From JACPYG01 sp038063015 (GTDB taxonomy: Bacteria; Patescibacteriota; Minisyncoccia; Minisyncoccales; Staskawiczbacteraceae): a DNA stretch of 22,128 nucleotides. The translations under genes were made by a program, and so were the position numbers. Shown in pieces: positions 14,514 to 21,910 of the stretch. Positions within the stretch are counted from its first letter, which is position 1. Each line of letters opens with the position of its first letter. The notes under the pieces were generated by a model that was not told the origin of the DNA, ran no database searches, and was given only the letters and a program-made list of their open reading frames with translations. Location of the stretch: contig JBBTVX010000011.1 in NCBI GenBank assembly GCA_038063015.1, forward strand, positions 1-22,128, written 5' to 3'.

Positions 14514-14524
14514 AATAATAGAAC

Positions 14525-14556
14525 AATCTGAAACAAAAATATTTTTGTTTCAGATT
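14525..14556. repeat. Perfect 32-bp palindrome, likely terminator
   Basis: Two 16-bp arms (AATCTGAAACAAAAAT and its exact complement) meet with no loop. It overlaps the pgk stop codon by two bases and lies 12 bp before the RecJ-like ATG. As RNA it would fold into a long AU-rich hairpin with a T-run inside the arm, so it may act as a terminator, an mRNA stabiliser or a protein-binding site. Confidence 0.8.
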
Positions 14557-15592
14557 AATTTAATGCTTCCAGTCCAGGCATTTTATCGCCGGATAAATAT
14601 GATAGCATCGCTCCTCCGCCAGTGCAAATATGCGAAAATTCCGAAAGCAATCCTTCCCTAGTTAAAAACTCTATTGTCTCTCCCCCGCCAACCACGGAAT
14701 ATGCCTTGCTTTCAATAATTGCTTTAGCAATTTCCAGAGTTCCTTTCATATACATTTTATCTTCTGTTTTCCCAAAAGGCCCGTTCCACAAAATAGTTTT
14801 TGCGTTTTTAATTTTTTCTTTAAATAATTCTATTGATTTTTCGTTAATGTCTAAGGCGTCCAAAGAATCCGACGACCCTATTATTTTTTCCGGAAAATCA
14901 AATTCTATCTTTTTTTCAATCGCTTCCTTTTTTATCAGCCCGCTTATTATAACAAAATCGGCGGATTTGGATATTCTATTAATAACTTTTGTTTTTGTTT
15001 CCACCTTTTTGCCGCCGATTATAGCTATCATTGGTTTCTCCGGATTTTCCAAAATCCTGTTTAAGTTAAAAATTTCTTTTTCTAAAAGAAAACCGGGGAA
15101 AGCCGGTAAATATTTAGAGACCCCGACAATTGAAGCATGGGCTCTATGACAAACAGAAAATGCCTCGTTGACATATATATCGGCTAATTTTGAAAGTTCT
15201 TTGGTAAATTCTGAGTCGTTTTCCGTTTCTCCTTTGTGAAACCTCAAGTTTTCTAATAGTAAAACCTCCCCTGATTTTAAATTAGTAACTAATTCTGTTG
15301 CTTCCGGACCTATGCAATCTTCGGCTTTTTTAACAACAAAACCCAAAAACTCTGAAAGTTTTTCCTGAACTTTATCTAGTTTCAAAACGTTAACCACCTT
15401 GCCGCCTGGCTCTCCGAGGTGACTCATTAAAATTATTTTTGCTTTGTTCTCTATCAAATATTTAATCGTCGGAAGGGTTTCCCTGATTCTAAAATCATCT
15501 AAGATATTGCCGTCTCCGTCCATGGGTATATTAAAATCGCATCTTACCAAGATGCGTTTTTCCGCGACATTAATGTTTTTAATGCTTTTCAT
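14555..15592 (-). CDS. pgk: Phosphoglycerate kinase, shortened
   Basis: The enzyme makes ATP from 1,3-bisphosphoglycerate in glycolysis. Conserved parts: RCDFNIPM (17-24), DDFRIRETLPTI, LLLENLRFHKGE, CHRAHASIVG, GGKKVETK near 193-200, LWNGPFGKTE (268-277), GGGETIEFL and CTGGGAMLSYLSG. At 345 residues it is about 45-50 shorter than usual; the missing stretch is in the nucleotide-binding domain, where GGGMAYTFL and the next helix are replaced by VIISGLIKKEAIE. The usual SHLGRP motif reads SHLGEP, with E61 in place of a substrate-binding arginine. The frame is intact. Its ATG lies inside the end of the ATPase gene (14-bp overlap), so the two are translationally linked. Confidence 0.95.
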   Translation of the reverse strand: MKSIKNINVAEKRILVRCDFNIPMDGDGNILDDFRIRETLPTIKYLIENKAKIILMSHLGEPGGKVVNVLKLDKVQEKLSEFLGFVVKKAEDCIGPEATELVTNLKSGEVLLLENLRFHKGETENDSEFTKELSKLADIYVNEAFSVCHRAHASIVGVSKYLPAFPGFLLEKEIFNLNRILENPEKPMIAIIGGKKVETKTKVINRISKSADFVIISGLIKKEAIEKKIEFDFPEKIIGSSDSLDALDINEKSIELFKEKIKNAKTILWNGPFGKTEDKMYMKGTLEIAKAIIESKAYSVVGGGETIEFLTREGLLSEFSHICTGGGAMLSYLSGDKMPGLEALN

Positions 15593-17348
15593 AAAATTTC
15601 ACTGTTTGGCCCGGTTCAATCATTCTCTTTTCGTTCTGTTTTGTTTCCTGCGCAACCTCAGTGTCTGCATCGTGCGCAGGCTCCGGGGTTTCGTCAGGGG
15701 TCTCCTCTTTTTTCTCCAAAGATTCCTCCAAGACTTTTCTTAATTCCGATAAATTAATTTCTTTTCTTTTCGCCGGCCTGTTGTCGGGCATAGTTTTGTC
15801 TCTTTCTATTATTTTTTTAGGATTATGAAAAGGAATTGTTTCTATTTTATTAACTTCCTCTGATAAAACCGACTTAACCGGCTCAACTTGCGATTTTATT
15901 TTTTTTAAACAGGACTTGCAATAGATGTTCCTTCCTTTTTCCGGCTGAAAAATAACCTTGGTTGGTTTTTGACACATAGAACAAACAGCGTCATAAAGAG
16001 TTTGACCCGCTGGTTCTTTTTTTCCAATATTTTGCGCAGGCGCTGGTTTTAATTGCGGTGTTCCCTCTTCTAAAAAACCAGCCCAGCGAGAAATTTTTTC
16101 TTGAACTATTTCGCTTTTAACCCCATATCTTTCTTGAGATGACTTAATGATTTTATCTTTATTTGATGCCTCGGTTAAAATTGGCGGTGGCAGAGTTTCT
16201 GCGGAAAAAGGGTGGCCAGCCACTCCGTCAATCATTAATTTTAGATATATATTATATTTTGGCAGGTTGCATAAATCTTGGGCGGTAAATTCCGGATTAA
16301 ATTCTTTTTCTAAAAATTCGGCGTCTTCGGCTCCAACGCGAAATACAGCCAGAGTGCCAACGTTTCCAAAAACAGCGTCTCTGACGGTTTCTTCCATTTG
16401 GGTAATATATTGATGACCTAATATAAGATTTAGACGGTATTTTCTGGCCTCGGACAATATATTGGTAAAAGATTCTGTGGCAAAATTTTGGAACTCGTCA
16501 ACATAAAGATAAAAATCCTTTCTTTCGTCTTCCGGAATATCAACCCTGGACATTGCGGCTAATTGCAGTTTGGTAATTAACAAAGCCCCCAAAAGCCTTG
16601 AATTATCCTCTCCTATTTTTCCTTTTGATAAATTCATTACCAATATCTTTTGTTTGTCCATTATATCTCTCATATCAATAGTTGACTTTGTCTGACCAAT
16701 AATGTTTCTGATTAAAGGATTAGAAATAAACTGTCCCACTTTATTTTGAATAGCGGCCGTGGCTTCTATTTCGTAGCGCTGAGTGTATCTGGCATATTCA
16801 GTAACCCAAAATGATTTAACTATCGGGTCTGTAATTTTATCAACCACTTTTTTTCTATACTCTACATCGGCCAACATTCTATTAACTCCCAAAATCGTAG
16901 CGTCTGGGTATTCTAAAAGGGCTAAAATAGAATTGTTTAAAATGTATTCCATTCTGGCTGACCAAACATCGGGCCAAACTTTTTTAAATACTCCCATTAA
17001 TCCGGAGGCAACCAAATGCCTATATCTAAAATCAACTTTCTCCATAACATTAAAGGCAATCGGATAATCCAAATCAGCAGGATTAATGTAAACCACATCA
17101 TTAACTCTTTTGGCTGGAACAAAATCAATAATCTTTTCGGCTCCTTCTCCATGAGGGTCAATGTAAGCCACGCCACGACCGGCCGCTATGTCCTGAATTG
17201 CCATATTCTCCATCATATTGGATTTTCCCATACCGGTTTTACCGATAACATAAAAATGACGGCGCCGGTCGTCGGTTTTTATACCGAATTTTTTTCTGGC
17301 GTTGCGAAAAGACGTCAATCCAAAAAATGTTATATCGTTATTGTTCAT
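15579..17348 (-). CDS. VirD4/TraG-like P-loop ATPase with zinc ribbon
   Basis: The 589-residue protein resembles the type IV coupling (VirD4/TraD) and HerA/FtsK branch of pumping ATPases. Walker A is GKTGMGKS at 36-43, Walker B is FYLYVDEF with D284-E285, and GHQYITQM near 311-318 fits the sensor glutamine region. The TraM-recognition/TraG_C-like part extends to about 385. A zinc ribbon of four cysteines follows (C456, C459, C477, C480), then a charged, proline-rich tail. No membrane segment is present; the neighbouring 465-residue membrane protein (6-bp gap) probably anchors it. It likely moves DNA or protein across the membrane. No relaxase, VirB4 or pilus genes are nearby. Confidence 0.88.
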   Translation of the reverse strand: MNNNDITFFGLTSFRNARKKFGIKTDDRRRHFYVIGKTGMGKSNMMENMAIQDIAAGRGVAYIDPHGEGAEKIIDFVPAKRVNDVVYINPADLDYPIAFNVMEKVDFRYRHLVASGLMGVFKKVWPDVWSARMEYILNNSILALLEYPDATILGVNRMLADVEYRKKVVDKITDPIVKSFWVTEYARYTQRYEIEATAAIQNKVGQFISNPLIRNIIGQTKSTIDMRDIMDKQKILVMNLSKGKIGEDNSRLLGALLITKLQLAAMSRVDIPEDERKDFYLYVDEFQNFATESFTNILSEARKYRLNLILGHQYITQMEETVRDAVFGNVGTLAVFRVGAEDAEFLEKEFNPEFTAQDLCNLPKYNIYLKLMIDGVAGHPFSAETLPPPILTEASNKDKIIKSSQERYGVKSEIVQEKISRWAGFLEEGTPQLKPAPAQNIGKKEPAGQTLYDAVCSMCQKPTKVIFQPEKGRNIYCKSCLKKIKSQVEPVKSVLSEEVNKIETIPFHNPKKIIERDKTMPDNRPAKRKEINLSELRKVLEESLEKKEETPDETPEPAHDADTEVAQETKQNEKRMIEPGQTVKFYEKH

Positions 17349-17353
17349 AATTT

Positions 17354-18751
17354 TTATTCAACTGGCAAATTGGGAGGCGGACCTCCTTTTTTGGACTCAA
17401 CCCTGGCCATAGTTGGAGCAACCAAGCCCGTGATTTTCATTGGAAAATGGAATATCGTTGCCATCTCTTCCGTGCTTAAAATAGCGCAAACGCTTTTCCT
17501 GTCTGGAAAAAGCGGAGGAAATCTTAAAACAGAATTTTTAAACATTTTTCTGGCTCTTAAAAAGACCCTTCTCTTTCTCCAAATATAATGAACCTTTGTT
17601 CTTGTTTTTCCGCTAAAAGTAAAACGATTTAAATTTAGAATAGAAAAATGGGAAAGATACATCCTAACAAGTGTCCTGTGAGAAGACTTCCAATTTTCTC
17701 TTTTAGCCACATAAACACCCCTTATGGCTGTTCTAAAAACCGGTTTTTTAATTTTATTTTCAATTTCAGTGATTACCTCCCTTTCTCCCGGGGTCATTAT
17801 CATTTCTCTTTCTCCTTCTTCTGATTTCGCCTGGTCAATCCACTTATATGTAGCTTTCTCCCCGCTTCCCTCTTTTTCAGGACCCACAATTACTTGTCTG
17901 GCAACATATCCTAAATCTTCCAAAAAAGTTGTCTCTTTTTTTTCCGGCCGTTTAGCTATTTTTGTAACTATTTTTTCCGCTTCTTTTTTCCATTCCGGCT
18001 CATCGTGGTCCAACACTGGCATTGTGATAAACTGCGCCCAATAATGCTCTCCCGGACCTAATTTTGATAATAATTCCAGCAAAGAAAAAATTGGGTCTAT
18101 TCTTTTTTCTTCCGCAGAAATTCTTTCGCCCTGCGGTTCAAAAAACTTTTCCAGCGTTTTTATGGGATAAGCGGCCGGTCTGGCCAATTCAAAATCCTCT
18201 CCATACATATCCCATTCTTCGTTGGGAATATTTTGCGGAACTAATTTCGTATAATCCGAAACCTCTTTAATTTCTATTTCCGGATAATGGCCGTAAAGAG
18301 TTGTTTCAACCATAGCTCTGTGCTGATCCGTAACTCTAATGTAAAAATGAATCTGGCCTTCAATGCTGGCTATTTCCCAGGACATCCAAAAAGGAGAATT
18401 ATCTAATTCGCCGTCGCACCATCTTTCTCTCCAAACAGCTCCGTCCCAAATTGGCCAGATTACTGTGAAAACATCTTCCATCGCCTTAAAAGGAGTTAAG
18501 ACCTCTTTGGGCGGGATTATTTCTAATACCTTCCATTTCATTTTTGCGTAAGCATAATCCCAATCTAGCCACCATAAGTAAAGGGTTTTCAATTGCGCCC
18601 AAAGAAACAACGGAGTAAACAGCCACCACCAGACCCTTAAAAACGGCGCCCAAAAAACTATGAGTATTAAAATCAGCCACCAAAAAGGAGTCCATGTTGT
18701 TTTTTTTACCCATTCTAACCAAAATAATTGAGCTGGTAATTTTTTTGCCAT
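17354..18751 (-). CDS. Membrane partner of VirD4-like ATPase
   Basis: The 465-residue protein has a tryptophan-rich N-terminal membrane region, about residues 20-60 (WWLILILIVFWAPFLRVWWW, then FTPLFLWAQ), followed by a large soluble part likely in the cytoplasm. Segments include EGQIHFYIRVTDQHRAMVET and HYPEIEIKEVSDY, which look like an alpha-beta domain, and a positively charged stretch near residue 360 (HYIWRKRRVFLRARKMF). The tail is GGPPPNLPVE. This matches a CPR-type protein usually found next to a VirD4-like ATPase; I believe it is called DUF8128, but this is from memory. It may act as the membrane half of a split coupling protein. The start overlaps nothing and follows the small membrane gene by 1 bp. 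Confidence 0.75.
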   Translation of the reverse strand: MAKKLPAQLFWLEWVKKTTWTPFWWLILILIVFWAPFLRVWWWLFTPLFLWAQLKTLYLWWLDWDYAYAKMKWKVLEIIPPKEVLTPFKAMEDVFTVIWPIWDGAVWRERWCDGELDNSPFWMSWEIASIEGQIHFYIRVTDQHRAMVETTLYGHYPEIEIKEVSDYTKLVPQNIPNEEWDMYGEDFELARPAAYPIKTLEKFFEPQGERISAEEKRIDPIFSLLELLSKLGPGEHYWAQFITMPVLDHDEPEWKKEAEKIVTKIAKRPEKKETTFLEDLGYVARQVIVGPEKEGSGEKATYKWIDQAKSEEGEREMIMTPGEREVITEIENKIKKPVFRTAIRGVYVAKRENWKSSHRTLVRMYLSHFSILNLNRFTFSGKTRTKVHYIWRKRRVFLRARKMFKNSVLRFPPLFPDRKSVCAILSTEEMATIFHFPMKITGLVAPTMARVESKKGGPPPNLPVE

Positions 18752-18752
18752 G

Positions 18753-18974
18753 CTACGTTAAAATATCTATAATTTTTGGTAAATTTTCCAACAATATTGA
18801 AATTATGGAAACAATTAAAAATCCTGTTAAAAAAAACTGAAAAGTATAAAGCAGGGGCACAATCACAAAACTGGTTTTTGTTTCGTGCCAATAATAAACC
18901 AAAGAAAAAAAGACTATATAAAAAATCAGGGTGGCGCCAAACAAAATATTAATTCCGATAAAAAAGTATGACAT
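18753..18974 (-). CDS. Small two-span membrane protein
   Basis: The 73-residue protein has two strong hydrophobic segments (about 4-29 and 38-62) linked by a short polar loop, YYWHETKTS. No family was recognised. It is first in the ATPase operon, just 11 nt downstream of the predicted start of transcription, and ends 1 bp before the 465-residue gene. It may be a small subunit of the same membrane complex; that is inference from operon structure. Confidence 0.72.
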   Translation of the reverse strand: MSYFFIGINILFGATLIFYIVFFSLVYYWHETKTSFVIVPLLYTFQFFLTGFLIVSIISILLENLPKIIDILT

Positions 18975-18990
18975 ATTCTAATTATATCTA

Positions 18991-19019
18991 ATTATATCCC
19001 AATAACAATTTACAATCAA
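18991..19019 (-). promoter_or_regulatory. Sigma-70 promoter of VirD4-like operon
   Basis: On the minus strand TTGATT (19014-19019), a 17-bp spacer and TATAAT (18991-18996) give a good promoter. Start near 18985 leaves a leader of only about 10 nt before the ATG at 18974. A second TATAAT-like copy lies just downstream. Confidence 0.8.
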
Positions 19020-19021
19020 CA

Positions 19022-19050
19022 CAAAAAAATAGCCCCGCCACGGCGGAGCG
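19022..19050 (-). terminator. GC-rich Rho-independent terminator
   Basis: On the minus strand GCTCCGCC pairs with GGCGGGGC around a short GTG loop, followed by TATTTTTTT. It ends the kinase transcript, which stops at 19077, and separates it from the ATPase operon promoter. Confidence 0.9.
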
Positions 19051-19076
19051 CTGATTCTGTATCAATTTTAAAAAAT

Positions 19077-19625
19077 TTACTTAAATTCTTTTTTTAAGCT
19101 CCCCTCGCCCATTTTTATTTCTGAAGCAACAAGATTTTGATATTCATCTACTGTAAACATACTATCAAATCCTTCTTCAATTTTGGGTTTTACTTCTTCA
19201 AAATCAGCCGCAATCTTATCAATAATTTGTTCTGGAACGCGGCGCTCTTTCTCTCTATTGCGTTCTTTTGCGACCTCTATAGGAGTGTCTACATAAATTC
19301 CCTGTATTTTTTCAGCCCCGTTTTCTTTTACAAAATCAAAAAAATCTTTTCTTTTTTTGGGGTCATTAAAAACTGCGTCAAGAACAACTGTGTTGCCATT
19401 CACAAGTGATTCTTTTACTCTTTCTCTGACCTCTTCCCACACCTCTTTGTTTTTTATCTTCCATGAATTATCTTTCGAAGAGATTTTATACTCAATTTTT
19501 CCATACATTTCCAATCTTAAATCATCTGGACATATATAATCATACCCGTACTTTTCAGCGAATTTTTTTAAGACCGTAGTTTTACCTGACGCAGGGATGC
19601 CAATTCCCATTATAAATTTTTTCAT
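19077..19625 (-). CDS. P-loop kinase, polynucleotide kinase/zeta-like
   Basis: The 182-residue protein starts with Walker A GIPASGKTT (8-16), followed by ICPDDLRLEMYG, VVLDAVFNDPKKRKDFFDF and a lid region ERNREKERRVPEQIID. This is the AAA_33/T4 polynucleotide-kinase-like group that transfers the ATP phosphate to nucleic acid ends, nucleotides or other small substrates. Zeta toxins share the fold, but no antitoxin gene is next to it, so I do not call it a toxin. The histidine phosphatase gene lies 16 bp upstream on the same strand. A strong terminator follows. Confidence 0.85.
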   Translation of the reverse strand: MKKFIMGIGIPASGKTTVLKKFAEKYGYDYICPDDLRLEMYGKIEYKISSKDNSWKIKNKEVWEEVRERVKESLVNGNTVVLDAVFNDPKKRKDFFDFVKENGAEKIQGIYVDTPIEVAKERNREKERRVPEQIIDKIAADFEEVKPKIEEGFDSMFTVDEYQNLVASEIKMGEGSLKKEFK

Positions 19626-19641
19626 TTTGCGTTTTAAAAAA

Positions 19642-20259
19642 CTATAAGACGAAGTTTATTTCGGTTTTGCCGGCGTTTGGTATTCTATTTAAAAGATAAT
19701 ACTCTCTAAAATCTTGCATTTCCTTGGGGGTTATTTCTTCGGGATTTTTTTCTAATAAATATTTAACTGCCGAAATTACATATTCATGGCCGAATAAAAC
19801 AATAAATTTTTCTTTGCGTGATTTTAGTTTTTCGATAACGGAACGAACCCTGCCGATAAAATCATTAAAACTTTCGGCTCCATTCCCGTCTCGATACAAG
19901 GGATCGTTTTTATTCCAATATTCGCTTACGAGCGGTTTTCTCTCGCGTAGCGTAGTATTAAAACATTTATTTGGAGAAATATAAGTGAATTCATGTATTT
20001 CCCACTCTTCTTGGGGCGCATGGGGATATTTTTTAATCAGATGTCCTGCTGTTTGTTTAGTTCTTATATAAGATGATGTTATTATCAAATCCGGCGCTCT
20101 GTCGAAATAATTAACGATGTCGTTTGATTGTTTTAAGCCGAATTCCGATAATGGCGCCAAGGACAAATGAAGATTGTTTGCGCGATGATCTTCGCTGGCG
20201 TTAGTTTTGCTTTGAGCATGCCTTATAAACCATAGTTTTGTTTTTTTATTTTTTTCCAT
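19642..20259 (-). CDS. Histidine phosphatase family protein
   Basis: The 205-residue protein is of the phosphoglycerate mutase-like superfamily. It shows LWFIRHAQSKTN near the start (catalytic RHA, H14), SSYIRTKQTAGHL (second arginine) and FIVLFGHEYVISA (second histidine, GH). Such enzymes remove or move phosphate on small molecules or proteins through a phosphohistidine. The substrate is unknown. It is not the glycolytic mutase by length and motifs: the RHGES context is absent. The ATG lies inside a truncated coaBC start, with a TATAAT-like box just before it and almost no leader. Confidence 0.88.
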   Translation of the reverse strand: MEKNKKTKLWFIRHAQSKTNASEDHRANNLHLSLAPLSEFGLKQSNDIVNYFDRAPDLIITSSYIRTKQTAGHLIKKYPHAPQEEWEIHEFTYISPNKCFNTTLRERKPLVSEYWNKNDPLYRDGNGAESFNDFIGRVRSVIEKLKSRKEKFIVLFGHEYVISAVKYLLEKNPEEITPKEMQDFREYYLLNRIPNAGKTEINFVL

Positions 20260-20504
20260 AGGGGGATATTATAAACTTTGCGCGAAACTTCTTTTTCTTC
20301 TTTGTTGTAAGTTTGCCATATATCAACATAAACAGGGTGGTTTGTTAATGATTGAAAAGTTAGCGGAGTCACAAACTTAGTCGCTCCATGAGTCATAATA
20401 ACCTTAACATCGGCTCCCTCTTTTAAAAACATATTTACCAGCGAACACGTTTTATACGCCGCAACCCCGCCCGTAATTCCAACTAATATTTTTTTATTCT
20501 TCAT
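20223..20504 (-). pseudogene. Truncated flavoprotein CoaBC start
   Basis: The first 65 or so codons are a clear phosphopantothenoylcysteine decarboxylase (Dfp/CoaBC, flavoprotein fold) N-terminus: ILVGITGGVAAYKTCSLVNM, then GATKFVTPLTFQSL and VYVDIW. Normal proteins go on with the WADL and APATAN motifs (flavin and catalytic region) for 150-330 more residues. Here the frame ends after 93 codons with unrelated text, and the histidine phosphatase gene begins inside it. It cannot make coenzyme A precursors. A deletion or insertion of the phosphatase-kinase pair removed the rest. Confidence 0.82.
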
Positions 20505-20530
20505 AATTTTGTATTGCTTTTAATTCTTTC

Positions 20531-20560
20531 AAAAATACTTTCTCCATCTTAGAGAAAAAG
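20531..20560 (-). terminator. Weak hairpin, possible terminator
   Basis: On the minus strand CTTTTTCTC pairs with GAGAAAG around TAAGATG, with a small bulge, then TATTTTTG. It lies 39 bp after the membrane-protein remnant. Confidence 0.4.
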
Positions 20561-20598
20561 AATCTGTGGGGGGAAGGATCTTGACCCCATTCCCATCA

Positions 20599-20740
20599 TT
20601 ATTGTGTTTTGAACCATTTTTTAAGATTCATAAAAATAAGTGTAATTACTAACGGTACTAATAAAATAAGGATAAAAAACCAAGTACTTTTTATAAACCA
20701 TAAATTATTATTTTCGAAACCAGTAAAAATTAAAAAAACT
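20599..20740 (-). pseudogene. Remnant of a membrane protein C-terminus
   Basis: This frame is open for about 47 codons: IVFLIFTGFENN, then WFIKSTWFFILILLVPLVIT and LKKWFKTQ before a TAA. Two hydrophobic stretches with a polar loop and a basic tail are typical of the end of a membrane protein. There is no start codon with a ribosome site; the upstream end runs into the TGTAAATG repeats and the transposon end at 20786. The element insertion probably cut off the rest. The remainder of the region 20505-20785 holds only repeats and a hairpin. Confidence 0.5.
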
Positions 20741-20744
20741 ATGA

Positions 20745-20796
20745 TGTAAATGTGTAAATGTGTAAATGTGTAAATGGGGTCATGTAAATGGGGTCA
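20745..20796. repeat. Tandem TGTAAATG repeats beside transposon end
   Basis: Four exact 8-bp copies run 20745-20776, followed by GGGTCA, then a fifth copy at 20783-20790, again followed by GGGTCA. The 14-bp unit TGTAAATGGGGTCA is therefore repeated twice (20769-20782 and 20783-20796), the second forming part of the transposon's inverted repeat. Confidence 0.85.
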
Positions 20797-21514
20797 GCCA
20801 CCATTTTTTGGTCTACCCACTATTCGCAATGTCTGTTCAAGTCCATAGTCTTTGACTATTTTCCTAACCCAGCCACTATCGCCAAAAGGATTGCCTTTAG
20901 TGATTGAATTTTCAATATTATACTCCTCTTCGGAGCGCTGATTTTTATTTACTAACGATAAATAATTTTCTGGCATTTTGCATGGCCAATCTGAAAGTAT
21001 TTCTTTCTGCTCGGCCGATCCACTTTCTCTTCGGTAAATACTTGACCATTGCCAATCCTGAGCAGAGTTGCACAAATTGGCCTTCTTGGCATTCCGCTCC
21101 ACATACATGACCAGTGTCAAAAAATAGTCGTCTTTTTGGCATAAAAAAGATTTATACCTGCCCTGGTACAAATGGCCCTCTCCAATAGTTTTCTTGCTAG
21201 TATGCCATCTTCTTGTGTGAGTATTCGTCAGCCAACTCATAAACTTTGACAGGTCGCCGTCTTGTTTTGGAAAAAGAATCAAATGCCAATGGTTTGGCAT
21301 TATACAATAGGCCAAAAGCCTCATATCAAATTTTTTTACTGCTTCTTCAAGAATATTTTCAAAAATTTGATAATCTTTATCATTATCAAAAATCTGAACA
21401 CGGGCATTGGCCCTGTTTAGCGCGTGATATATTTCATCCCCAACATCTGTTCTTGTTACTCTTGGCATAAGTCTATAAATCTATTATATCACGAAATGAT
21501 GGCTGACCCCATTT
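20786..21514 (-). mobile_element. REP-associated tyrosine transposase element
   Basis: Terminal inverted repeats of 21 bp at 20786-20806 and 21494-21514 agree at 20 of 21 positions (core ATGGGGTCAGCCA). They flank one Y1 transposase gene, whose stop codon lies in the left repeat. A further copy of the core, TTGACCCCATT, lies at 20581-20591. Outside the right end is a pyrimidine-rich CATTTCC-type low-complexity tract (21510-21575). Confidence 0.85.
20794..21468 (-). CDS. Y1 (HUH) transposase, REP-associated type
   Basis: The 224-residue protein is a single-strand DNA transposase of the TnpA_REP/RAYT group. The HUH motif is in MPNHWHLILFP, and the candidate catalytic tyrosine is in GHLYQGRYKS. 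The family start MPRVTRTDVGDEIYHALNRA and the YVERNAKKANL segment with WQWSS are typical. Such enzymes nick and rejoin hairpin-forming ends as single strands and are linked to REP palindromes. Length is normal and no frameshift is seen. It lies within matching inverted repeats, so the element may still be mobile, or may mobilise related short copies. Confidence 0.93.
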   Translation of the reverse strand: MPRVTRTDVGDEIYHALNRANARVQIFDNDKDYQIFENILEEAVKKFDMRLLAYCIMPNHWHLILFPKQDGDLSKFMSWLTNTHTRRWHTSKKTIGEGHLYQGRYKSFLCQKDDYFLTLVMYVERNAKKANLCNSAQDWQWSSIYRRESGSAEQKEILSDWPCKMPENYLSLVNKNQRSEEEYNIENSITKGNPFGDSGWVRKIVKDYGLEQTLRIVGRPKNGG

Positions 21515-21609
21515 CTCCATTTCTCATTTCCATTTCCTTCCATCATTTCCTCCATTCCTCCATTTCCTCTAAATTAATTTTTTTCATAAATTATGGCTCC
21601 CCCATTATC

Positions 21610-21903
21610 CTATAATGTTGCCGGCCCTGCCAAAATCTCAAACAGAAAAGTCATAAATAATAAAACCAACAAAAAACCACCTAAAAAACCTATCGAGAAT
21701 CTGAGAAAGGTATATTTTTTAATAATTAAAGCGAGTATTATACAAAATATTATTATCATTAATGGATAAAAAATAAAAAAAGAAAAAGCATTCCTATTTA
21801 TATAATTCAGAGGGAGAAGGCCGCTGTAAAATTGTGTAAGATTTGATAATTCAAAAATAATTCCAAATACCAATCCTATTAAAATGTGAAAAAACTTTTT
21901 CAT
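21610..21903 (-). CDS. Small three-span membrane protein
   Basis: The 97-residue protein has three hydrophobic segments: about 5-20, 43-64 and 69-91. The loop FELSNLTQFYSGLLPLNYIN would lie outside. It shows no known motif and I do not recognise a family. It starts 7 bp after the stop of the partial gene at the window end, so both are probably co-transcribed. The end (EILAGPATL) has no retention or sorting motif. Confidence 0.65.
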   Translation of the reverse strand: MKKFFHILIGLVFGIIFELSNLTQFYSGLLPLNYINRNAFSFFIFYPLMIIIFCIILALIIKKYTFLRFSIGFLGGFLLVLLFMTFLFEILAGPATL

Positions 21904-21910
21904 AAATTAT

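Noticed and set aside
19077..19625. Zeta toxin of a toxin-antitoxin pair
   Set aside because: The fold is shared, but no antitoxin-like gene adjoins it; the neighbour is a histidine phosphatase.
20745..20796. Tandem repeats as a CRISPR array
   Set aside because: Units are 8 bp with no spacers and no cas genes; they belong with the transposon flank.
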